Below, in pieces: positions 48,464 through 58,701 of a stretch of 64,000 nucleotides of DNA. The translations under genes and the position numbers were made by a program. The stretch is from NCBI RefSeq assembly GCF_021310995.1, contig NZ_CP054150.1:930001-994000 (forward strand), in the 5' to 3' direction. Origin of the DNA: Agrobacterium vaccinii (lineage in GTDB: Bacteria; Pseudomonadota; Alphaproteobacteria; Rhizobiales; Rhizobiaceae). The notes below the pieces were generated by a model. That model ran no database searches, had not been told where the DNA came from, and was given only the letters and a program-made list of their open reading frames with translations. Every line of letters begins with the position of its first letter. Positions within the stretch are counted from its first letter, which is position 1.

Positions 48464-48473
48464 GTCACAAAAA

Positions 48474-50846
48474 TTAGAAGTTGTTCGGTTTCCAGCCGAT
48501 TTCCGCATCATCCCAATCCGTTCCAGCAGAGCCGACGCTGATGTCACCGAGCGTTCTGAAGGCGAGACGGGCGTTGATCGACCAGTCATTTGCAGACTCG
48601 TTTACAGCGTTGATGCTGCCTTCGTCGGAATAGCTGACGGTGAAGATCGTGCACTCGTCCTGGTAAAGAATGCCGATGCGGCGTTCGCTGGAGAACTTGT
48701 TGTTGATATCGTAATTGATCGCACCAAAGAGAGACCAGTTGTCATCCACACGCAACTTGCCGGACGCCTGAACGATATCCCGCTTGCGGTCATATCCATA
48801 TTCCGGCTGTGCGTCGACCTGCGTATAGCTGACTTTACCCGACACGCGATTGTCAGTGTAGGTAACTGCCGTCTCAGAACGATTGACCTCCAAGCTGTCC
48901 TTGTCAAATCTCAGGCTGGAAGACAGCGACAGGCCGATCGGCGCGTCGATGGCAGCCATGGCGACGTAGTCAGACCGATCTGTTTCCAGGCCGGAGTTGG
49001 CACCGACATTCACGAGGTCGTTGGACGCAAAGGAATTGACGCCTGCAAGGTGGAACGACTGACCTGCGACGGCGCGAATACCATAACCATTGTCAAACGT
49101 ACCGTTGTATCGGACACCGAGATTGGCGCGTGTGCCGCCCTCGATACGATCGAAGCCAGAGAATTTGTCGCGATCGAAAAGGTTCGTCGCATCGAACACG
49201 AAAGCCTGGGAGTCTTCGTTTGGAAGCTCTCCGGCGTAGGATTCGTTGGGGCGAACGAAAATCTGGGCGATGGGCTCGATCACGTGATTGCTATGAAGCG
49301 CTGTGAAGAGCACCGGATACCGGGCTTCGAGACCGAATGTCGCCATACCGCGCAAAGCCGCATCATCATTGATCGTGCCGTCATAATTCAAAGACGTGCC
49401 AAAGCTGTTTGCAGACATATCCGTCCACAATGCGTCGCCGCGTGCAGCCAGAAGAGGCGTCAGGAGCAAGCCGCTGTCAAAGGTAAAGGTCCGCTTCCAC
49501 TCTCCCTCGGTTGACAGACGCGTGTAGCTGCCTTCGAGGCCGTTGTAACGGATGGAATCACCGAGATTGTAGGCATCCTGCTTCTGACGCGTCAGGCTGG
49601 TGAAGTTGGTCGTCAGCGAAAGCTCACCGCCATAGACCGGGTCAGGCATGAAATAACGGTAGTCGAGTGCAGGGTGAACGATGGCCTGCTTGCGCTCTTC
49701 CGTTTCCGAATCGTCCTTGTCCTGAACGTTGAAGTAATAAGCGTTCAGGTCGAAGTTGTTACGCTCGCCGACGCCATTGAGATAAATCTTATTTGTCTGG
49801 ACTGAGCTTTTATAATCCTTGATGCCGTAGGTGCGCGAGAAGTTGTTGTCGGTCTGCACCATGGCATCCCAGCCGAAGGCCCAGCGGGGATTGATGTTGA
49901 ACTCGCCCTTGGACGCGATCATCGCACGCGTATCGTTCAGCGAGTCGCTTGTATTGGCATCGAAATCCTTCGGATTCTGCTGGTTGATGCCGGCAGCTCG
50001 CAATGTATGCGTTCCCATTTCGAAACGCTGACGCAACTCACCCTCGAGCAGAAGACCCTGCGAGGTGTAGTAGGTTGGCGTAATAGTCATGTCTGATGTG
50101 TCAGATAGGACCTGGAAATAAGGCACGCCGATGCCGAAGCCGAGATTGTCCGTCACGCTCATGCGTGGGAACAGGAAGCCGGACTTACGTTTCACGGTAT
50201 TGTCTGGAACCGTGATGAACGGAAGATAGGCGATGGACTTGCCAAACAGCTCGAAGCGGGCTTTTTCCAGCCGAACCGTATGGGTCTTTCCGTCCTGAAT
50301 TACGCGCTCTGCCTTGACCTGCCACAGAGGTGGCTTGTCCGGGCGTTCCGCGCAGGGAAGACACGCTGTGTAGACGCCGTTGTTGAGGACCATGACGTCC
50401 TGTGACAGGCGCTCGGCACTCTCACCGGCGATACGGGTGTTGTCGGTGGTTTCCACACGAAGCGTGTTGACGAAGCCCTGGCCGAAATCGTCCGTTACAT
50501 CCAGTTCATCCGCGTAGATGCGGTTGCCGCCGGGCTCGATCAATTCGATGTTGCCGCGCGCAAGAACGCGTCCGGTGGACTGATTGTATTCCACGCGCTG
50601 GGCGACCATGCGGTAGCCGGTGTAGTGCATGCGCACGCCCCCGGTCGCAACCACGCGCTGCGAATCCTTATTATAGGTCAGTTCATTTGCTGTAAGCAGG
50701 AGTTTTGATTGGTCTTGTGGATCGCCCACGATAACGCCGTCTTCAGCAAAAACGCTGGAAGCGGTCGCTACATATGCGCACACAGAAGCCCCAGTCAGAA
50801 GGGCTGTTGCCAGCCGTCTGATATTCCCGCGGTCAAATACCGCCAC
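48474..50846 (-). CDS. lptD: LPS assembly protein LptD
   Basis: A 790-residue outer-membrane beta-barrel that inserts LPS at the cell surface. It has a signal peptide ending AEDG, an N-terminal OstA jellyroll (LLLTANELTYNKDSQRVVATG), a CLPC motif and further barrel strands, ending near the only late Cys (DECTIF). The Cys set is smaller than the four of E. coli LptD in spacing, but disulfides are still possible. It follows lptG with a 1-base overlap. Confidence 0.95.
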   Translation of the reverse strand: MAVFDRGNIRRLATALLTGASVCAYVATASSVFAEDGVIVGDPQDQSKLLLTANELTYNKDSQRVVATGGVRMHYTGYRMVAQRVEYNQSTGRVLARGNIELIEPGGNRIYADELDVTDDFGQGFVNTLRVETTDNTRIAGESAERLSQDVMVLNNGVYTACLPCAERPDKPPLWQVKAERVIQDGKTHTVRLEKARFELFGKSIAYLPFITVPDNTVKRKSGFLFPRMSVTDNLGFGIGVPYFQVLSDTSDMTITPTYYTSQGLLLEGELRQRFEMGTHTLRAAGINQQNPKDFDANTSDSLNDTRAMIASKGEFNINPRWAFGWDAMVQTDNNFSRTYGIKDYKSSVQTNKIYLNGVGERNNFDLNAYYFNVQDKDDSETEERKQAIVHPALDYRYFMPDPVYGGELSLTTNFTSLTRQKQDAYNLGDSIRYNGLEGSYTRLSTEGEWKRTFTFDSGLLLTPLLAARGDALWTDMSANSFGTSLNYDGTINDDAALRGMATFGLEARYPVLFTALHSNHVIEPIAQIFVRPNESYAGELPNEDSQAFVFDATNLFDRDKFSGFDRIEGGTRANLGVRYNGTFDNGYGIRAVAGQSFHLAGVNSFASNDLVNVGANSGLETDRSDYVAMAAIDAPIGLSLSSSLRFDKDSLEVNRSETAVTYTDNRVSGKVSYTQVDAQPEYGYDRKRDIVQASGKLRVDDNWSLFGAINYDINNKFSSERRIGILYQDECTIFTVSYSDEGSINAVNESANDWSINARLAFRTLGDISVGSAGTDWDDAEIGWKPNNF

Positions 50847-51934
50847 TAGCCGTCCTCCTGATGAAGCAGAATGGTTGCACCCAACGCCAATGCCACGACA
50901 ACTGGAACCCAGACCGCGACGAAGGGAGGGACAACCCCGCTACTCCCGAATGCCCTTACGAGCACGGTTACTACATAAAGCACGAAGCCGGAAACGATTC
51001 CACCCAGAATCACTGAACGAGACTGTGCAAAACGGCTGAACTTTAATGAAACAGTCGCGGCGATCAAGGTCATCGCCACGAGAAGAAAAGGCATGGACAA
51101 CAGGAAGTGGTACTGCGTCTCAAGCGCCTTGGACGAAATGCCGAAGGACTGAGCGACCTCGATTTTGTGAGAAAGCTCAAAGAAAGCAACGGTTTCGGGC
51201 TGTGTCAGGCGCTCCTGCACGAACTCGCGTCTCAGATTGGTGCTGATTCGTGCCGTCGATTCCCGGCTTGGTACATGACCGGGACGAATCTCCGCCACGT
51301 CGTTAAGAAGCCAGTAACCATCTTCCAACTTAGCCGACTTCGCATCCTGTCTGAGAAGGATGTTACCGGCCTTGTCGAGGTGAATCAGGACGACATCTTT
51401 CAGCAGCGTTCCGTTGTCTTCGAAGCTTTTGGCGCCGATGATCGTATCCTGCCCGCCGCTGCTCTGGCGCAACCAGGGGAGGACCTGTTGCTGGCGTGTC
51501 GATCCGCCTTCATTGCGCCAACCCGATTCGACTGCGAGCGACTTGCTCTCGCCCCAGGCAGCGATAGGGTTGAGCACCGTCACGGCCAGAACGCCGAGAA
51601 GGATCGCACCGCCGATGAAGGGCAGAATGAATTGCCAAGCGGAAATGCCGGCAGCGCGCGTCACAACCAGCTCATAGCGCCGGTTGAGCGAAATCAGCGT
51701 CGTCATACCAACAAAGAGGGCGATGAACGGCACGGTCTGCTGCAAAATGAGCGGAAGACGAAGCGCCGTCAGACCAAGGGCTGCTGGAACCGAGTATCCG
51801 GGCAGGCCGGACATGCGTCGGGCTGTCTCACTGAAATCGGCCAGGAAAATGATTGCGGAAATACCAAGCAGAAACCAGAACGTCGTCATGGCGTAACGCT
51901 TGAGGAAATAGCGGGCGAGGGTGCCGAACATCAT
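50846..51934 (-). CDS. lptG: LPS export permease LptG
   Basis: A 362-residue permease with three N-terminal and three C-terminal helices around a periplasmic jellyroll. With LptF and the LptB ATPase (not in this window) it extracts LPS from the inner membrane. It overlaps lptF by 4 bases. Confidence 0.94.
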   Translation of the reverse strand: MMFGTLARYFLKRYAMTTFWFLLGISAIIFLADFSETARRMSGLPGYSVPAALGLTALRLPLILQQTVPFIALFVGMTTLISLNRRYELVVTRAAGISAWQFILPFIGGAILLGVLAVTVLNPIAAWGESKSLAVESGWRNEGGSTRQQQVLPWLRQSSGGQDTIIGAKSFEDNGTLLKDVVLIHLDKAGNILLRQDAKSAKLEDGYWLLNDVAEIRPGHVPSRESTARISTNLRREFVQERLTQPETVAFFELSHKIEVAQSFGISSKALETQYHFLLSMPFLLVAMTLIAATVSLKFSRFAQSRSVILGGIVSGFVLYVVTVLVRAFGSSGVVPPFVAVWVPVVVALALGATILLHQEDG

Positions 51935-53100
51935 GCGCTTTGCCCTCCAGCGCCGGGCGCCTTGGAAGACGAGAAGCGCTTCTGGATGGTTTGCAAAGCA
52001 TTGCCGAATGCGCGCGGCATCAACAGTTTCTTACCCGAGAGCAGCAGGAACGTGGCGATACCGCCGCTGACGAACGGCACCGCATAGACGAAGGGTATGA
52101 AAGCCGCGCTCTGCTTGACCTGATTGGTGAAGTAGAAGCCAAGCCAGCGCAGCATGAAAGCAGTGATGAGGGCCGCGACCATCGGGTGCAGGCGCGCCTC
52201 ACGGTGGGAGCGCGCATCGGCAGCGACAACCAGCGAAATCAGAGCAAAAACAAATGGGAACATCCAGTCCGACAAACGGCGGTGAAGCTCCGAGCGAAAA
52301 CCGCCGGGAGATTTCTTGTAACTGTCCACAGTCGGATCCGGCGACAGAAGGAATGACAGGCTCGCATCGCTGGATGAAATGGATGTCTCGTTATCGGACT
52401 TCTCCGACATCGTCGAAAGGTCAAAGGCGTAGGACAGGAATTTCACCACGGACACTTTGCCATCCGGCGTCTTCTGCTGGACTTCGCCATCGCGCATGGT
52501 GAGAGATGTGCCGCCTTCATCGATCATGCCTTCCTTGGCATAATAGATGAGGTCGTAATTCGGATCGCGCCGATCCGCCACGAACAGGCCACGCAGAATG
52601 CGACCCTGTCGTTGACCGATCTGAACGTAAAGACCATCCTGAATGGTGCGGAACGTCTTTTCCTCGATGACCGACGAGAGAAGGTCGGCATAGGCGGCGG
52701 CCACCATCTGCCGCGCAGCGGTGCGGGCAGGGGGCTCGGCAAAATTGGTGATTCCAAAGGAAACGAGGCTCAGAACCGTACCGAGAATGAGGATGGGCTT
52801 GAAGATGATGGAGCGCGGCGCGCCTGATGCATCTATGATCGCCAGTTCCGAATCCGTATTCATGGCGGTGAGCGTCTGGGTGATGGCAATCACCAGCGCA
52901 AACGGCAGAACGACGGGGATAAGGGTCGGCAAAAGCATGGTCGCAAGGGTTACAAACGACCCCATGGACTGGCCCGTATCGGTGACGAGGTTGATTCTCT
53001 GAAGAACCTGAATCGTCCAGATAATCGCCAGAACAGGCAGCAGCGCGACCAGAAACATCTGCGTCGCACGTCGCAATATGTATCGTTCAAGAAGCGTCAT
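51931..53100 (-). CDS. lptF: LPS export permease LptF
   Basis: A 389-residue partner of LptG with the same layout (MTLLERYILRRATQMFLVALLPVL; EFHRR-like ELHRRLSDWMFPFVF before the C-terminal helices). First gene of the lptF-lptG-lptD series, divergent from pepA. Confidence 0.93.
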   Translation of the reverse strand: MTLLERYILRRATQMFLVALLPVLAIIWTIQVLQRINLVTDTGQSMGSFVTLATMLLPTLIPVVLPFALVIAITQTLTAMNTDSELAIIDASGAPRSIIFKPILILGTVLSLVSFGITNFAEPPARTAARQMVAAAYADLLSSVIEEKTFRTIQDGLYVQIGQRQGRILRGLFVADRRDPNYDLIYYAKEGMIDEGGTSLTMRDGEVQQKTPDGKVSVVKFLSYAFDLSTMSEKSDNETSISSSDASLSFLLSPDPTVDSYKKSPGGFRSELHRRLSDWMFPFVFALISLVVAADARSHREARLHPMVAALITAFMLRWLGFYFTNQVKQSAAFIPFVYAVPFVSGGIATFLLLSGKKLLMPRAFGNALQTIQKRFSSSKAPGAGGQSA

Positions 53101-53374
53101 TCGGTCCCTGATGTGGTGTCTTCATGCCTGTTCCCCCCGCGGGAACGGCTCCTATCTAGCCGCAACAAACGCGAATGGCTATTCCGCACCACGCACAATT
53201 CTGTTTTGTGCGGTCATTTTTCTTACCTCTGTGTCTTTTTGTTGAAGGTGATTTCTGACCGGGATGGCGGGCCGATTCACAAAATTGACACGGCGGAGGC
53301 CGATTGCAGGGTTGCGCCGGGCCGGGAAAAAGCCATGATCCGCCGCATCCCGAAATAAAGCGATGAGCGAGAAC

Positions 53375-54865
53375 ATGTCCGCCAAATTCGATATCTCTTT
53401 TGCCAATTCCGCCAATCTTGAAGATGCCACCGCAATTCTGTTGCAGGTTACCGGTGATGGCGGCCCCGCAGGGCAGGCACAGGTCGACCCATCCGGTGTT
53501 CTGGCAAAGGCAACCAAAGTGGCCGGTTTTGCCGCAAAATCGATGAGCGTTCTGGACGTGTTGGCACCGCAAGGTTCGGATGCCGACCGGATCGTGGTGA
53601 TCGGTCTCGGCAAGCCTGCCAAACTGACGGCACATGACTGGCTGCGCGCAGGCGGAGCCGCCGCCGCCCAGTTCAAGAAGGCCGAGAAAGTCGTCATCTA
53701 TCTCGATGCCTTGGGGATCGAAGTCGATGGCAAGGCTGCTGCCGATTTCGCCCTCGGGCTGCTGCTGCGGGCCTATAGCTTCGATACCTACAAGACGAAA
53801 AAGAAATCCGAAGACGACAAAACGCCCAAGAGCGTGGATGTGACGATTATCACCGCCGCCCACGTGGAGGCAAAGACCGCATTTGAGACTGCGGAAGCCG
53901 AGGCGCAAGGCGTCATCCTGGCACGTGACCTCGTCAACCTGCCGCCGAATGTTCTGGGTCCCGTCGAGTTCGCCGACAAGGCCGAGGAGTTGAAGAAACT
54001 CGGCGTGGAAGTTGAAATCCTTGGCGAAAAGGAAATGAAGAAGCTGGGCATGGGCGCGCTGCTGGGCGTTGCGCAGGGCTCAGTTCGTCCACCACGCCTC
54101 GCAATCATGCAGTGGAAGGGTGGCTCCAAGAAGGATGAGCCGATCGCTTTCGTCGGTAAGGGCGTCGTTTTCGACACAGGCGGTATTTCCCTCAAACCCG
54201 GTGCGGGCATGGAGGACATGAAGGGCGACATGGGCGGCGCTGCCGCCGTGACTGGCCTTATGCACACGCTTGCTGCCCGCAAGGCGAAGGCCAATGTTAT
54301 CGGCGTAATCGGTCTTGTGGAAAACATGCCGGACGGCAATGCGCAGCGCCCCGGCGACATCGTCACCTCCATGTCGGGACAGACCATCGAGATCATCAAT
54401 ACCGATGCGGAAGGTCGCCTCGTTTTGGCAGACGCGCTTTGGTACACAAACGACCGCTTCAAGCCTAAGTTCATGGTCAATCTGGCCACTCTGACCGGCG
54501 CCATCACCGTCGCACTCGGAAATCTGCAGGCTGGCCTGTTTTGCAATGATGATGAGTTGGCAGAACGACTGACGAAGGCGGGCGATACGACGCAGGAGCG
54601 TTTGTGGCGCATGCCGCTGGGCAAGGACTACGACAAGATCATCGATTCGAAGTTCGCGGATATGAAGAACAGCTCCGGTCGTCTGGCCGGTTCCGTCACC
54701 GCCGCGCAGTTCCTGAAGCGCTTCGTCGGCGATATGCCGTGGGCCCATCTAGACATTGCAGGAACCGCAATGGGATCGCCTCTGACGGAAATCAATCAGT
54801 CCTGGGGCTCCGGTTACGGGGTGCGGCTGCTGAATGAACTGGTTCGCGCGCACTATGAGGATTGA
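53375..54865 (+). CDS. pepA: Leucyl aminopeptidase
   Basis: A 496-residue M17 metallopeptidase. The dimetal site is visible as [24 protein letters not shown] and NTDAEGRL. Another ATG at 53363 would add four residues; I chose 53375 from the family start MSAKF, with a GAGCGAG site before it. It is coupled to holC. Confidence 0.94.
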   Translation: MSAKFDISFANSANLEDATAILLQVTGDGGPAGQAQVDPSGVLAKATKVAGFAAKSMSVLDVLAPQGSDADRIVVIGLGKPAKLTAHDWLRAGGAAAAQFKKAEKVVIYLDALGIEVDGKAAADFALGLLLRAYSFDTYKTKKKSEDDKTPKSVDVTIITAAHVEAKTAFETAEAEAQGVILARDLVNLPPNVLGPVEFADKAEELKKLGVEVEILGEKEMKKLGMGALLGVAQGSVRPPRLAIMQWKGGSKKDEPIAFVGKGVVFDTGGISLKPGAGMEDMKGDMGGAAAVTGLMHTLAARKAKANVIGVIGLVENMPDGNAQRPGDIVTSMSGQTIEIINTDAEGRLVLADALWYTNDRFKPKFMVNLATLTGAITVALGNLQAGLFCNDDELAERLTKAGDTTQERLWRMPLGKDYDKIIDSKFADMKNSSGRLAGSVTAAQFLKRFVGDMPWAHLDIAGTAMGSPLTEINQSWGSGYGVRLLNELVRAHYED

Positions 54866-54897
54866 AACTTGACGCGGAACTGGCTACGGGCGTTTCG

Positions 54898-55347
54898 ATG
54901 ACAGACATACTGTTTTACCATCTGACGGAATCGAAACTTGAAGACGCCCTGCCACCGCTTTTGGAAAAGTCGCTGGAGCGTGGCTGGAAGGTCGCGGTCC
55001 AGACGGCTGGAGAGGCGCGTCGGGATGCTCTCGACGTTCATCTCTGGACGTTTCGTGACGACAGTTTCATGCCCCACGCCACCGACGCGTCGGACAGAGC
55101 AGCCGATCAGCCCGTCCTGTTGACGGCGACTGCCGACAACGCCAATGCAGCCAATGTCCGCTTTATCGTCGATGGTGCCGAACCTCCTGCTTTCGACGCC
55201 TATGAGCGCATCGTGTTCATGTTTGACGGTTATGATGCAGCCCAGCTGGAAGGCGCGCGCGCTCAGTGGAAGAAGCTGAAGGGCGAAGGCCACACGCTGA
55301 CCTACTGGCAGCAGTCGCCGGAAGGCCGCTGGCAGAAGAAGGCATGA
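54898..55347 (+). CDS. holC: DNA polymerase III subunit chi
   Basis: A 149-residue chi subunit that links the clamp loader to SSB. It has ILFYHL, the LLEKSLERGWKVAVQ helix, LWTFRDDSFMPH and the FMFDGYD region. ATG 54898 is the family start; a TTG at 54862 overlapping the pepA stop is also in frame. holC commonly follows pepA. Confidence 0.92.
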   Translation: MTDILFYHLTESKLEDALPPLLEKSLERGWKVAVQTAGEARRDALDVHLWTFRDDSFMPHATDASDRAADQPVLLTATADNANAANVRFIVDGAEPPAFDAYERIVFMFDGYDAAQLEGARAQWKKLKGEGHTLTYWQQSPEGRWQKKA

Positions 55348-55380
55348 GGGCAGGGTACGCATGGGCGTGAGGGACGTTTA

Positions 55381-56409
55381 ATGGGGCAAGAGACGCCATT
55401 TTCCAAAGATGAAGCCGCCCGCCTGATGGCCGTGCGCGAAATATTGCCGCTGGCTGATGCTCCCGCAGAGGAGCTGGCCGCGCTATCGGGGCTTGCCAGA
55501 GACATGTTCGGCACCTCGCGGGCCGCAGTGCATATTATTGACGACCACTGGATGCACATCGTGCACCAGTCCGGTGAGCAGATCAGCGAATGCAGCAGCG
55601 ATATTTCCGCCTGCAACGTGGTCGTCATGACGAATGAGACGGTCGTCATTCCCGATCTTTCCGGCGACCCGAAATGGAAGTCCATGCCCTATGTGGTCGC
55701 CAGCCCGAATATCCGGTTCTATGCCGGTACGCCTATCGAGCTTGAGCCTGGACTGGCCGTCGGAGCTTTTTGCTTGACGGATACCAAACCGCGCCAGTTC
55801 GGCCCGGAGGAGCAGACGAATCTTCAACGATTTGCGACGCTTGCTGGGGCACTGCTGAGATTGCAGCGGGCCAATTTTACCATGAGCCTTGCCCAGAGAG
55901 AGTTGCGCGACGCCGCAATGACCGATCCGCTGACCGGCTTCTATAACCGCAAGGCGTTGGAGTTGTTGATCGACGCGCAATTGGGTGCGGAACTGCGCGA
56001 TCACGGCACATTCGGCGCGCTTTATCTGGATATGGATGGCTTTAAGGCCATCAATGACACGCTGGGCCATGCCGCCGGTGACCGCGTGTTGCAGGAATCG
56101 GCAGACCGTATTCGCGCATGTATTCGCACGCAGGATACGGTGGTGCGCATGGGAGGCGATGAATTCGCCATCTTCGTGCCGCGCCCGCAGGCGCCTGAAA
56201 CGCTGGAAAGAATCGCCGAGCGTCTTTTGAACGCCTTCCGTGAACCCTTCGATATCGATGGCCATGGTGTCGTGGCCAATCTGAGCATCGGCGGTGCCAT
56301 CGCGCCACAAGCCGGAGCGGACCGTGCGGCGCTGTTGCAACGCGTCGATGAGGCGCTGTATCAGGCCAAAAAAGAAGGGCGCAACCGCTTCATCAGCCGC
56401 GCCCTCTGA
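55381..56409 (+). CDS. GAF-GGDEF diguanylate cyclase
   Basis: A 342-residue cytoplasmic enzyme with an N-terminal GAF domain (about 20-165) and a C-terminal GGDEF domain. The active loop GGDEF is at 258-262 and an intact inhibitory RxxD (RTQD, 249-252) lies five residues upstream, so product inhibition is expected. DMDGFKAINDTLGHAAGD supports full activity. The GAF ligand is unknown. Confidence 0.92.
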   Translation: MGQETPFSKDEAARLMAVREILPLADAPAEELAALSGLARDMFGTSRAAVHIIDDHWMHIVHQSGEQISECSSDISACNVVVMTNETVVIPDLSGDPKWKSMPYVVASPNIRFYAGTPIELEPGLAVGAFCLTDTKPRQFGPEEQTNLQRFATLAGALLRLQRANFTMSLAQRELRDAAMTDPLTGFYNRKALELLIDAQLGAELRDHGTFGALYLDMDGFKAINDTLGHAAGDRVLQESADRIRACIRTQDTVVRMGGDEFAIFVPRPQAPETLERIAERLLNAFREPFDIDGHGVVANLSIGGAIAPQAGADRAALLQRVDEALYQAKKEGRNRFISRAL

Positions 56410-56430
56410 TATCTGACGTCGCGACGTCGA

Positions 56431-57357
56431 TCAGTCGAAAAACGAATCGACGAACTTGTGACGACCGAGAAGGAAGGCGTCGGCCACGTGGGTCAACGGA
56501 GCCAGATCGACGTCGGATGTTCCAGCCTTGATGATTTCGGCGAAGCGTTCGTAAAGGGCAGGATATTCGCGCTCCGGCTCGGCCATTTTCAGGTCGCCAT
56601 CGATCGAAAGCTTGGCGCCGCCTTCCGACAGAACCATCTGTCCGGCATCGGTTTCAGCAATGATGTCCCAGCTCTGCTTGCCGGTCTGGCGCCAATCGAA
56701 TTCGGCATGGACCTGTAACTGCGTGACATCCGAAAAGCGGATGTCGGCGGCAATCGGTGCATCGCGGTTCTCAGGGAATTCCAGCGTTGCCTTGGTGATG
56801 AACAGCGCGCGCGGCAGAATGTGGGTGATGATCGACAGGGCATTGATGCCGGGATCGAACACGCCGAGACCACCCGCCTGCCAGATCCAGTCCTGATTGG
56901 GATGCCAGTGGCGCACGTCTTCTTTCCAGATGACATGAACGCTGTTGATTTTTGTCGAGGCGAGGAAAGACTTGGCGGCTTCTACGGCAGGTGCATAGCG
57001 GGAATGCCAGCTGGCAAACAGCGAAACGCCCTTGGATGCTGCCAGACGCGACAGGTCCTGCACTTCGGAAAGCGTGGCACCGGGCGGCTTTTCGAGGAAA
57101 ACATGCTTGCCCGCGGTCAGCGCGGCATAGGCTGCGGTATAGCGATACTGCGGCGGCATGCACAACGAGACGGCCTGAACGTCCGGCACTGCCTCGAGCA
57201 GAGCTTCGATGGTGCCGTAGGACGGCACGCCATCCACAGTGCCGTGACGGCTGGCCGTGGCAACCAGGTCGAAATCCGGATTGGCGGCAATGGCTGGAAG
57301 GTGTTGATCGCGAACGATTTTACCGACGCCGACGATGGCGAGCTTGGTAGCTGACAT
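56431..57357 (-). CDS. Gfo/Idh/MocA family oxidoreductase (galactose 1-dehydrogenase-like)
   Basis: A 308-residue NAD(P) oxidoreductase: Rossmann motif VGVGKIVRDQHLPAI and the EKP motif with catalytic Lys (FLEKPPGAT). The VGKIxRDQHLPAI start resembles D-galactose 1-dehydrogenase of agrobacteria/rhizobia, which is my best guess. ATG 57357 was chosen over 57384. Confidence 0.85.
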   Translation of the reverse strand: MSATKLAIVGVGKIVRDQHLPAIAANPDFDLVATASRHGTVDGVPSYGTIEALLEAVPDVQAVSLCMPPQYRYTAAYAALTAGKHVFLEKPPGATLSEVQDLSRLAASKGVSLFASWHSRYAPAVEAAKSFLASTKINSVHVIWKEDVRHWHPNQDWIWQAGGLGVFDPGINALSIITHILPRALFITKATLEFPENRDAPIAADIRFSDVTQLQVHAEFDWRQTGKQSWDIIAETDAGQMVLSEGGAKLSIDGDLKMAEPEREYPALYERFAEIIKAGTSDVDLAPLTHVADAFLLGRHKFVDSFFD

Positions 57358-57493
57358 GTAAGAAAACCCGTCTGAATGTTGCACTCGAATAATACTACTT
57401 AATCGAGTTCTAGCAGAAACATCGGAGTGGGCAAGGGTGGCGGCTACAGTACGATGCTATGGATTCTAAATGCTGGGGGGTGATATTATCCTC

Positions 57494-57611
57494 CCTCATT
57501 CCTGTGCTTGTCACAGGAATCCAGCCAGCCCAAGTCGTTGGGCTGAAAAGACTTCTCTCCGCGGCGCAGACGCGCGACGACTGGATTCCTGTGACAAGCA
57601 CAGGAATGAGG
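57494..57611. repeat. Palindromic intergenic repeat, family B copy 2
   Basis: A 118-bp element with perfect 30-base inverted ends (57494-57523 and 57582-57611) and an inner CAGCCCAA/TTGGGCTG stem-loop. It lies between the Gfo/Idh and polysaccharide deacetylase genes; the rest of that 315-bp gap shows no gene. Confidence 0.9.
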
Positions 57612-57672
57612 AAAGTAGTGATCCTTGGCTTATGTCCTCTACCGTGGCGAACGCAAAGGCTTCCGGCTTTCG

Positions 57673-58515
57673 TCAGTCCAATGAGGCAACAAGCAGCGGC
57701 TTATGGGCCGGTTTCTTGTAAATCAGATGCACCACTTTGTAGCCCTCGGCTTTCAACTGTGTCAGCAGAGCGGGCAGCATGGTGGCGGTGCGTTTGTGGA
57801 TGTCGTGCATGAGAATGATGCCGCTGCCGCGATGGCGAAGTGCTGCCATGGTTCGCGAGGCGACGACTGCCGGAGAATCGGTGAAGTAATCCTTCGAATC
57901 GATCTGCACATCCATGATGACCATGCCGCGGTCCGATACCATATGGCGCAAACGCCCATTATCCGCCAGATACGGGAAGCGGAAGAACGAGGCGTCGGTA
58001 TCCGTGGCCTTGGCAACCGCCATGGCACCCTTCGAGACTTCTGCCAAGGCGCGATCGAACGACAGGCTGCGAAGATTTGGGTGACTGTAGGTATGGCTGC
58101 CGATGCTGTGCCCTTCGGCAAGCACCTTCTTGGCAATGGCCGGATGCGCCTGCGCCATCTCGCCCACCATCAAAAACGTCGCCTTGACGCCGAATTCATC
58201 CAGTGTTGCCAGAATGCTTTCCGTCTTGCCCGGCACCGGGCCGTCATCGAAACTGAGGATCACTTCCTTGTTGGCAAGCGCAATGTCCTTGACCGATGAC
58301 ACGTAGATATCACGCCCGGCAAGGCCACCCGGATTGCGCGGACGCATCCATGCCGCTGGCGAGAGTGCGACGGGATCATGTGCCCTGAGCGATGAGCCTG
58401 CTGGCATCGTTGCCGCAAATGATGTCTTGAGCGAGCCATCGGGCTGGGGTTTGCCAGTACAGCTGGAAAGGCACGCGGCAACACATGCAGCGACGAAGAG
58501 GTGGCGCAAAACCAT
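57673..58515 (-). CDS. Polysaccharide deacetylase lipoprotein
   Basis: A 280-residue NodB-fold protein with a lipobox-like LSSC signal (Cys19). The deacetylase metal motifs SFDDGP (about residue 89) and SHTYSHP (about 139) are present, with RFPY and ILMHDIH later. It probably removes acetyl groups from peptidoglycan or another glycan in the envelope. Confidence 0.9.
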   Translation of the reverse strand: MVLRHLFVAACVAACLSSCTGKPQPDGSLKTSFAATMPAGSSLRAHDPVALSPAAWMRPRNPGGLAGRDIYVSSVKDIALANKEVILSFDDGPVPGKTESILATLDEFGVKATFLMVGEMAQAHPAIAKKVLAEGHSIGSHTYSHPNLRSLSFDRALAEVSKGAMAVAKATDTDASFFRFPYLADNGRLRHMVSDRGMVIMDVQIDSKDYFTDSPAVVASRTMAALRHRGSGIILMHDIHKRTATMLPALLTQLKAEGYKVVHLIYKKPAHKPLLVASLD

Positions 58516-58701
58516 TGTGATTCTCGGAAAATGGACGAATTGAACTGCCGAGAATTTCGCTGATTATGGTTAACGCGTGGTTACTGTTTGCGAGGAGCTT
58601 ATCACTCGCCAGTATACGCAAAGCTTTGTACGCGTGGGGTAGGGCATAGACAGGGTTGCCGCAAATGTATGTCAGCAGGCTTCAGGCCAGCTGATATAGT
58701 C

